Source: a bacterium (GTDB taxonomy: Bacteria > Patescibacteriota > Minisyncoccia > Ryanbacterales > 2-02-FULL-48-12). Taken from it: a stretch of DNA of 9,042 nt. This document shows positions 5,938 through 9,042 of this stretch, one piece after another. Where the stretch lies: assembly GCA_005239605.1 (NCBI GenBank), contig SBBS01000037.1:1-9042 (forward strand), written 5' to 3'. Within the stretch, counting starts at the first letter, position 1; every line of letters starts with the position of its first letter. Under the pieces are notes generated by a model. The model saw nothing but the letters and a program-made list of their open reading frames with translations. It ran no database searches and had not been told where the DNA came from. The position numbers and the translations under genes are program-made.

Positions 5938-6333
5938 ATGAGTAATACAAATACAAAAAAACATACGGTGCTTATTGTAGATGACGACGAGTTTTTGCTT
6001 GATATGTACGCGATCAAATTTAAGGAAGAGGGGTTTGTGGTGGAAATTGCGCAATCAGGCGGGGAAGCTCTTGAGAAGATAGACGATGTTAAGCCGGATA
6101 TCGTTCTCCTTGATATTGTGCTTCCGGAAATGGACGGGTTTTCCGTGCTTCAAAAAATGCGGCGCGATAAAAAATCGGGCGCGCCTCTTGTTGTTATGCT
6201 TACGAATCTAAGCCAAAAAGACGACACGGAGCGCGGCCTGCGTTTGGGCGCGGACGATTATGTGGTAAAAGCTCACTACACGCCAAGCGAAGTTGTGGAA
6301 AAAGTGCGAAAGTTATTGGCCAAGCGAAAATAA
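5938..6333 (+). CDS. Single-domain CheY-like response regulator
   Basis: A 131-residue receiver domain with no output domain. Conserved residues are visible: acidic pocket D15-D16-D17 (within VLIVDDDE), phospho-acceptor D59 (within IVLLDIVLPEMDGF), T89 (MLTNLS) and K111 (DDYVVKA). It should be phosphorylated by a histidine kinase and act by protein contact. Its place between the extension motor gene and the retraction motor gene suggests control of pilus dynamics. This resembles the PilG/PilH regulators of the Pseudomonas Chp system by analogy only. No kinase is encoded in the window. A promoter-like TTGACG-17-GATAAA precedes it, and its stop lies 8 nt before pilT, so it is probably cotranscribed with pilT. 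Confidence 0.93.
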   Translation: MSNTNTKKHTVLIVDDDEFLLDMYAIKFKEEGFVVEIAQSGGEALEKIDDVKPDIVLLDIVLPEMDGFSVLQKMRRDKKSGAPLVVMLTNLSQKDDTERGLRLGADDYVVKAHYTPSEVVEKVRKLLAKRK

Positions 6334-6341
6334 TTCCCTGC

Positions 6342-7412
6342 ATGGAGTATGTTCAACAATTGGAGGAGTTGGTATTGAGCGTGGCGCGTGATGACGCGTC
6401 TGATTTGCATCTTGCCGTGGGGCGGCATCCCACTCTTCGGATCGCGGGCCAGCTGGTTCCGCTTGTGGAAAAGCCCGTGCTTACACCGGACGTTACCGCG
6501 GGACTTGTCAAAGCGATGCTGGAAGTTCATGAGCAAAAACAATTGGATGCCGAGCATGAAATTGATTTTTCTTTTTCATATAAAGACAAACTGCGCTTCC
6601 GCGGCAACGCGTTTTATCAGCGCGGCTATGTGGGATGCGCCTTGCGGCTTATTCCCTATACTATTCGCACGCTGGAAGAACTTGGGTTGCCGGATATTCT
6701 TGCCGATTTTGTGCGCAAAGAACAGGGGTTCTTTTTGGTGGTGGGTCCTACGGGACACGGAAAATCAACCACGCTTGCCGCCATGGTGGACATGATAAAC
6801 CATGAGCGCGCCGAACATATTGTAACCATTGAAGACCCGGTAGAATATTTATTCACGCAAGACCGGTCTATTGTGGATCAGCGGGAGGTGCGGTCGGATA
6901 CGAATGGCTTTCATCAGGCGCTTCGTTCCGCCTTTCGGCAGGATATCAACGTGGCAATGATAGGAGAAATGCGCGATCCGGAGACGATATCCGCGGCGGT
7001 AACCGCGGCCGAAACCGGCCATCTCATTTTTTCATCCCTCCACACAAACAGCGCTTCGCAAACAATTGACCGTATTATTGACAGTTTTCCGGCAGCTCAA
7101 CAGCCGCAAATCCGTTCGCAGTTGTCGGTAACACTGCTTGGCGTGTTTTCCCAGCGGTTATTGCCGCGCGTATCAGGCGGGTTGATTCCGGCATATGAGC
7201 TTATGATCGCGAATTCGGCGGTGCGGAATCTTATTCGCGAGAACAAAGTTCATGAAGTTGATCTTGTTATTGACACCAGTTCCCAAGACGGCATGGTAAG
7301 TTTGAACCGTTCCCTGATTGATCTTCTGCGCGCGGGAGAAATTACCATTGAAACGGCGCTGAATTATTCGCTCAATCCCGACGAATTACGCACATTATCC
7401 AGACGATTGTAA
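6342..7412 (+). CDS. pilT: Type IV pilus retraction ATPase PilT
   Basis: A 356-residue ATPase, typical of PilT and much shorter than PilB because it has only the small PAS-like N-domain. Motifs are the Asp box SDLHL (S20-L24), Walker A GPTGHGKST (G135-T143, with H139 where Ser is most common), Walker B region DINVAMIGEMRD (D201-D212, with E209), His box GHLIFSSLHTNS (G226-S237) and the PilT-diagnostic retraction motif AVRNLIRE (A293-E300). PilT drives pilus depolymerisation at the platform. The ATG at 6342 gives the usual short start before the DDASDLHL segment. It lies 8 nt behind the response regulator and lacks a clear ribosome site, so coupled translation is plausible. Confidence 0.96.
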   Translation: MEYVQQLEELVLSVARDDASDLHLAVGRHPTLRIAGQLVPLVEKPVLTPDVTAGLVKAMLEVHEQKQLDAEHEIDFSFSYKDKLRFRGNAFYQRGYVGCALRLIPYTIRTLEELGLPDILADFVRKEQGFFLVVGPTGHGKSTTLAAMVDMINHERAEHIVTIEDPVEYLFTQDRSIVDQREVRSDTNGFHQALRSAFRQDINVAMIGEMRDPETISAAVTAAETGHLIFSSLHTNSASQTIDRIIDSFPAAQQPQIRSQLSVTLLGVFSQRLLPRVSGGLIPAYELMIANSAVRNLIRENKVHEVDLVIDTSSQDGMVSLNRSLIDLLRAGEITIETALNYSLNPDELRTLSRRL

Positions 7413-7450
7413 TTTACATAGTGTTTCTACGCGAAATAGAAAACCTTTCA

Positions 7451-7459
7451 TGTTAATAT
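7451..7459 (+). promoter_or_regulatory. Candidate extended -10 upstream of the pilC leader ORF
   Basis: TGTTAATAT reads as an extended -10 (TGn then TAATAT at 7454-7459, 4 of 6 matches), ending 3 nt before the ATG at 7463. No clear -35 is seen. If used, it would give a leaderless transcript for the small ORF and pilC. Confidence 0.3.
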
Positions 7460-7462
7460 ATT

Positions 7463-7567
7463 ATGAAGCGTGTAGATGCAAGGTCAAGAGAGAAATATTT
7501 AAAAACTGGAATGGGGAAACGTTATTTGCGAAATAAAATAAAACGTTTCCTGGCTCTAACGGGGTGA
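7463..7567 (+). CDS. Possible 34-residue basic leader peptide coupled to pilC
   Basis: A 34-residue open frame in the pilT-pilC gap begins MKRVDARSREKY and ends FLALTG. It has 12 Lys/Arg and only two acidic residues. Its TGA (7565-7567) overlaps the pilC GTG start (7564-7566) as GTGA, the arrangement used for translational coupling. pilC has no usable ribosome site of its own. Codons 18-30 span the palindrome at 7515-7550, so translation of this frame could influence that structure. I do not recognise the peptide. It may be a translated leader with no function of its own, or chance in a spacer. Confidence 0.35.
   Translation: MKRVDARSREKYLKTGMGKRYLRNKIKRFLALTG
7515..7550. repeat. Palindrome in the pilT-pilC gap
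   Basis: The 9-bp perfect arms GGAAACGTT (7515-7523) and AACGTTTCC (7542-7550) enclose an inner TTATTT-GCG-AAATAA hairpin (7522-7536). It lies 13 nt upstream of the pilC GTG, inside the candidate leader ORF. No T-run follows, so it is not a terminator; an operator or an mRNA structure is possible. Confidence 0.5.
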
Positions 7568-8769
7568 AATATAACTACCAAGCCAGAACTCAAGACGGAG
7601 AACTTCGCACGGGCGCTATAGAAGCGGCCACGCTTGATATTGCGGTCTCGTCGCTTCAGCGGCGGGGGCTTATCGTTGTATCTTTAGAGCCGGAAGAAGA
7701 AAAATCGTATGCCGGAGGCTCGTTTTTATTGTTCGGGCGCATAAAGCAAAAAGACGTCGTTATTTTATCGCGGCAGTTGTCCACGTTGTTTGAAGCAAAA
7801 GTGCCGGTGGTGGAATCATTGCGGGTTATTATTTCTGAAATGGAAAACCAATTGTTGAAGCGCGAAATCATAAGTTTGCTGGACGACATTCAAGGGGGCG
7901 CTGCGATGTCGCAGGCAATGGCGCGCCACCCCAAGGTGTTTTCTCATTTTTATGTCAATATGGTGCGTTCGGGGGAAGAATCCGGAAAGCTTGACGAAAC
8001 ATTTACTTATCTTGCCGATTATCTGGAACGATCGTACGAACTTACCACCAAAGCCCGCAACGCGCTTATTTATCCGGCGTTTGTCGTGGTTACGTTTATC
8101 GTTGTTATGGTGCTTATGTTTATTTTCATTCTTCCTCAGCTGCTGCCTATCCTGAATGAAGTGGGCACTGATTTGCCTATTTATACGCGCGTACTCATCT
8201 GGATAAGCGAGATCGCGCAGACATTCGGCGTGCTTTTGCTTTTTATACTCGCGACGCTTGGCTTGCTTCTCTGGCGCTACTGTCAAACAGACATAGGGCG
8301 GCTTATGGCGCATCGTTTTCAAATCTCTGTTCCTCTTGTGGGAAATTTATATAAGAAGCTCTATATGGCGCGGTTTGCGGATAATCTGCAGACGCTTCTT
8401 TCGGGAGGAATTCCGGTGGTGCGCGCGCTTGAAATAACCGCTGAAATAATCGGGAACGAAGTATATCGTTTGGCGGTGCTTTCATCCATAGAATCGGTAA
8501 AAGGAGGAAGTTCCATCAGCACGTCTCTTGCCCAGCATCCGGATATCCCGCCGCTTTTGAGCCAGATGATTCGCATCGGGGAAGAAACGGGCCGCCTGGA
8601 TAACATCTTAAAAAACATTGCGCGATTTTACCAAAAAGAAGTAGACAGCATAGTGGAAAATCTGGTGAATCTCATTGAACCGATAATGATTGTGGCGCTG
8701 GGGGGCGGCGTGGGGTTATTGGTTGCCGCGATTTTGCTTCCTATCTACAGCATCACCGCGCAGTTTTAG
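7564..8769 (+). CDS. pilC: Type IV pilus platform protein PilC (GspF family)
   Basis: A 401-residue polytopic inner-membrane protein of normal family length, on which PilB and PilT act. The N-terminal segment YQARTQDGELRTGAIEAAT is typical. Two T2SSF repeats follow, each with the GEExGxLD signature: GEESGKLDET from G137 and GEETGRLDNI from G339. Hydrophobic segments lie at about 170-195, 220-242 and 373-396, giving the standard three-helix topology with a C-terminus just after the last helix. The GTG at 7564 is the only possible start, since the frame has a TAA at 7534 and no other start between. It matches the usual MKYxYxA start of the family. The absence of a ribosome site and the GTGA overlap with an upstream frame suggest coupled translation. 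Confidence 0.95.
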   Translation: MKYNYQARTQDGELRTGAIEAATLDIAVSSLQRRGLIVVSLEPEEEKSYAGGSFLLFGRIKQKDVVILSRQLSTLFEAKVPVVESLRVIISEMENQLLKREIISLLDDIQGGAAMSQAMARHPKVFSHFYVNMVRSGEESGKLDETFTYLADYLERSYELTTKARNALIYPAFVVVTFIVVMVLMFIFILPQLLPILNEVGTDLPIYTRVLIWISEIAQTFGVLLLFILATLGLLLWRYCQTDIGRLMAHRFQISVPLVGNLYKKLYMARFADNLQTLLSGGIPVVRALEITAEIIGNEVYRLAVLSSIESVKGGSSISTSLAQHPDIPPLLSQMIRIGEETGRLDNILKNIARFYQKEVDSIVENLVNLIEPIMIVALGGGVGLLVAAILLPIYSITAQF

Positions 8770-8778
8770 TTTTTTGTC

Positions 8779-8799
8779 ATCCCGCACTTGATGCGGGAT
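8779..8799. terminator. Hairpin after pilC (ATCCCGCA/TGCGGGAT)
   Basis: An 8-bp perfect stem with loop CTTGA lies 9 nt after the pilC stop. The T-run lies on the 5' side (8770-8775), so on the plus strand it is not a classic intrinsic terminator. Read from the minus strand, the run of A in the DNA sense gives no U-tract in a pilC transcript either. The wording GTCATCCCGC...GCGGGATCC is that of a dispersed palindromic repeat known from proteobacteria. It may still mark the end of the pil transcript. Confidence 0.4.
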
Positions 8800-8908
8800 C
8801 CATTTCTGTAAAGAAGTATATAGCATGTGAATAGCCCAGCTCGGCACACTACCTCATACAGCGTGAAAACAAAAGCTTCCACCAAACGGAAGATATCCAC
8901 AACATCAT

Positions 8909-8937
8909 TTCATATTATCGGTTAAATTTCCTATAAT
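8909..8937 (+). promoter_or_regulatory. Candidate promoter of the putative prepilin gene
   Basis: A perfect TATAAT (8932-8937) is preceded at 17 bp by TTCATA (8909-8914, 4 of 6 matches to the -35 consensus). Transcription would start near 8944-8947, giving a leader of about 80 nt before the ATG at 9027. An independent promoter fits the high expression a pilin subunit needs compared with the motor genes. Confidence 0.5.
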
Positions 8938-8946
8938 ATATAAACT

Positions 8947-8976
8947 GTGAATTACAAAACTCTCATCTTGTCATAA
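8947..8976 (+). other. Tiny leader reading frame (9 codons) at the predicted transcript start
   Basis: A GTG begins 9 nt after the TATAAT, at the expected transcription start. It opens a 9-residue frame (MNYKTLILS) that ends with TAA at 8974-8976. The last codons and the stop lie in the left arm of the inverted repeat 8967-9024, so a translating ribosome would cover that arm. No ribosome site is present, so translation would have to be leaderless. Confidence 0.25.
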
Positions 8977-9024
8977 AACGTGAGCAATCCAAAATACCGT
9001 GAACGGTTCACGTTTTCTGACAAG
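8967..9024 (+). promoter_or_regulatory. Structured leader with two competing hairpins before the prepilin start
   Basis: The large arms 8967-8983 and 9008-9024 pair over 16 of 17 positions (CTTGTCA-x-AAAACGTGA with TCACGTTTT-x-TGACAAG). The right arm takes in AAG of the AAGG at 9022-9025, next to the ATG at 9027. A smaller perfect dyad, CGTGAAC-G-GTTCACG (8998-9012), uses the same right-arm bases (9008-9012) and so excludes the large stem. Two alternative folds sharing one strand next to a start codon suggest translational or transcriptional attenuation, or a protein operator. Confidence 0.45.
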
Positions 9025-9026
9025 GT

Positions 9027-9042
9027 ATGAACTTTTACAAAC
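9027..9042 (+). CDS. Start of a gene cut by the window edge, probably a type IV prepilin
   Basis: Only ATG-AAC-TTT-TAC-AAA-C is present, encoding MNFYK. It lies downstream of pilC behind a promoter-like sequence and a structured leader. Short basic leaders of this kind, followed by GFTLIE, are typical of prepilins, and a prepilin often follows pilC in such clusters. The product cannot be confirmed from five codons. Confidence 0.4.

Larger units (their letters stand above)
8770..9026. other. Intergenic region between pilC and the next pilus gene
   Basis: This stretch holds a GC-rich hairpin right after pilC, a featureless AT-rich middle (8800-8908, with only a 5-bp stem CTTCC/GGAAG at 8876-8892), a promoter-like TTCATA-17-TATAAT pair, and a structured leader up to the start at 9027. 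No gene longer than about 32 codons is open here in the plus direction, and none looks like a protein. Confidence 0.5.

Noticed and set aside
7550..7586. CTGGCT/AGCCAG stem flanking the pilC start
   Set aside because: Only 6 bp with a 25-nt loop; too weak to call a start-sequestering structure.
8826..8924. 32-codon plus-strand frame from a GTG after pilC, with TATATA 4 nt upstream
   Set aside because: Ser/Thr/Lys-rich with no recognisable feature, weak start context, and it ends before the prepilin promoter; probably spacer.
1..9042. CRISPR arrays, insertion sequences with transposase, riboswitches of known class, rRNA
   Set aside because: No evenly spaced direct repeats, no transposase frame and no recognisable riboswitch or rRNA sequence was seen on either strand.

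Overview
The window reads as part of a bacterial chromosome carrying the inner-membrane and motor half of a type IV pilus locus. It most resembles Candidate Phyla Radiation / Patescibacteria (Parcubacteria-like) genomes. The reasons are the gene order (comF divergent from pilM-pilN-pilO-short RNPF protein-pilB-response regulator-pilT-pilC, then a probable prepilin), the absence of any outer-membrane secretin (pilQ) or PilP lipoprotein, the very short or minimal homologues, and start codons with almost no Shine-Dalgarno sequence. TGA is used as a stop (end of pilO), so there is no sign of the recoded UGA found in Gracilibacteria/SR1. The lineage assignment is inference from protein style and layout, not from a marker gene.

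Layout. At 94-184 (minus) there is a complete tRNA-Ser(GCU) with encoded CCA. Bases 185-539 hold no credible gene but are rich in inverted repeats, including a 163-bp nested palindromic element that abuts the comF stop codon. comF (540-1265, minus) diverges from pilM across a 48-bp gap. pilM, pilN, pilO, a short RNPF-tailed membrane protein, pilB, a CheY-like regulator, pilT and pilC then run rightward on the plus strand to 8769. Structured inserts separate pilM/pilN (2432-2531), pilO/RNPF protein (3686-3743) and pilT/pilC (7515-7550). The last 270 bp hold a hairpin, a promoter-like TATAAT, and a structured leader before a start codon at 9027 that probably opens a prepilin gene cut off by the window edge.

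How the genes work together. PilM (cytoplasmic actin-like ring), PilN and PilO (single-pass periplasmic/extracytoplasmic partners) and PilC (polytopic platform) form the assembly platform. PilB powers pilus extension and PilT retraction. The single-domain response regulator between the two motor genes suggests phospho-signalling control over extension and retraction. ComF next door is a competence-associated phosphoribosyltransferase-fold protein, so the region is consistent with a pilus used for DNA uptake, attachment or twitching.

Most unusual points: (1) two elaborate palindromic elements, one with nested stems at the comF end and one that folds as a three-way junction between pilM and pilN; (2) a possible 34-residue, highly basic peptide whose stop overlaps the pilC GTG start as GTGA; (3) a leader before the prepilin start with two mutually exclusive hairpins and a tiny leaderless-type reading frame, resembling an attenuator; (4) repeated placement of -10-like hexamers 3-4 nt from start codons; (5) a half-lost zinc tetracysteine in PilB.
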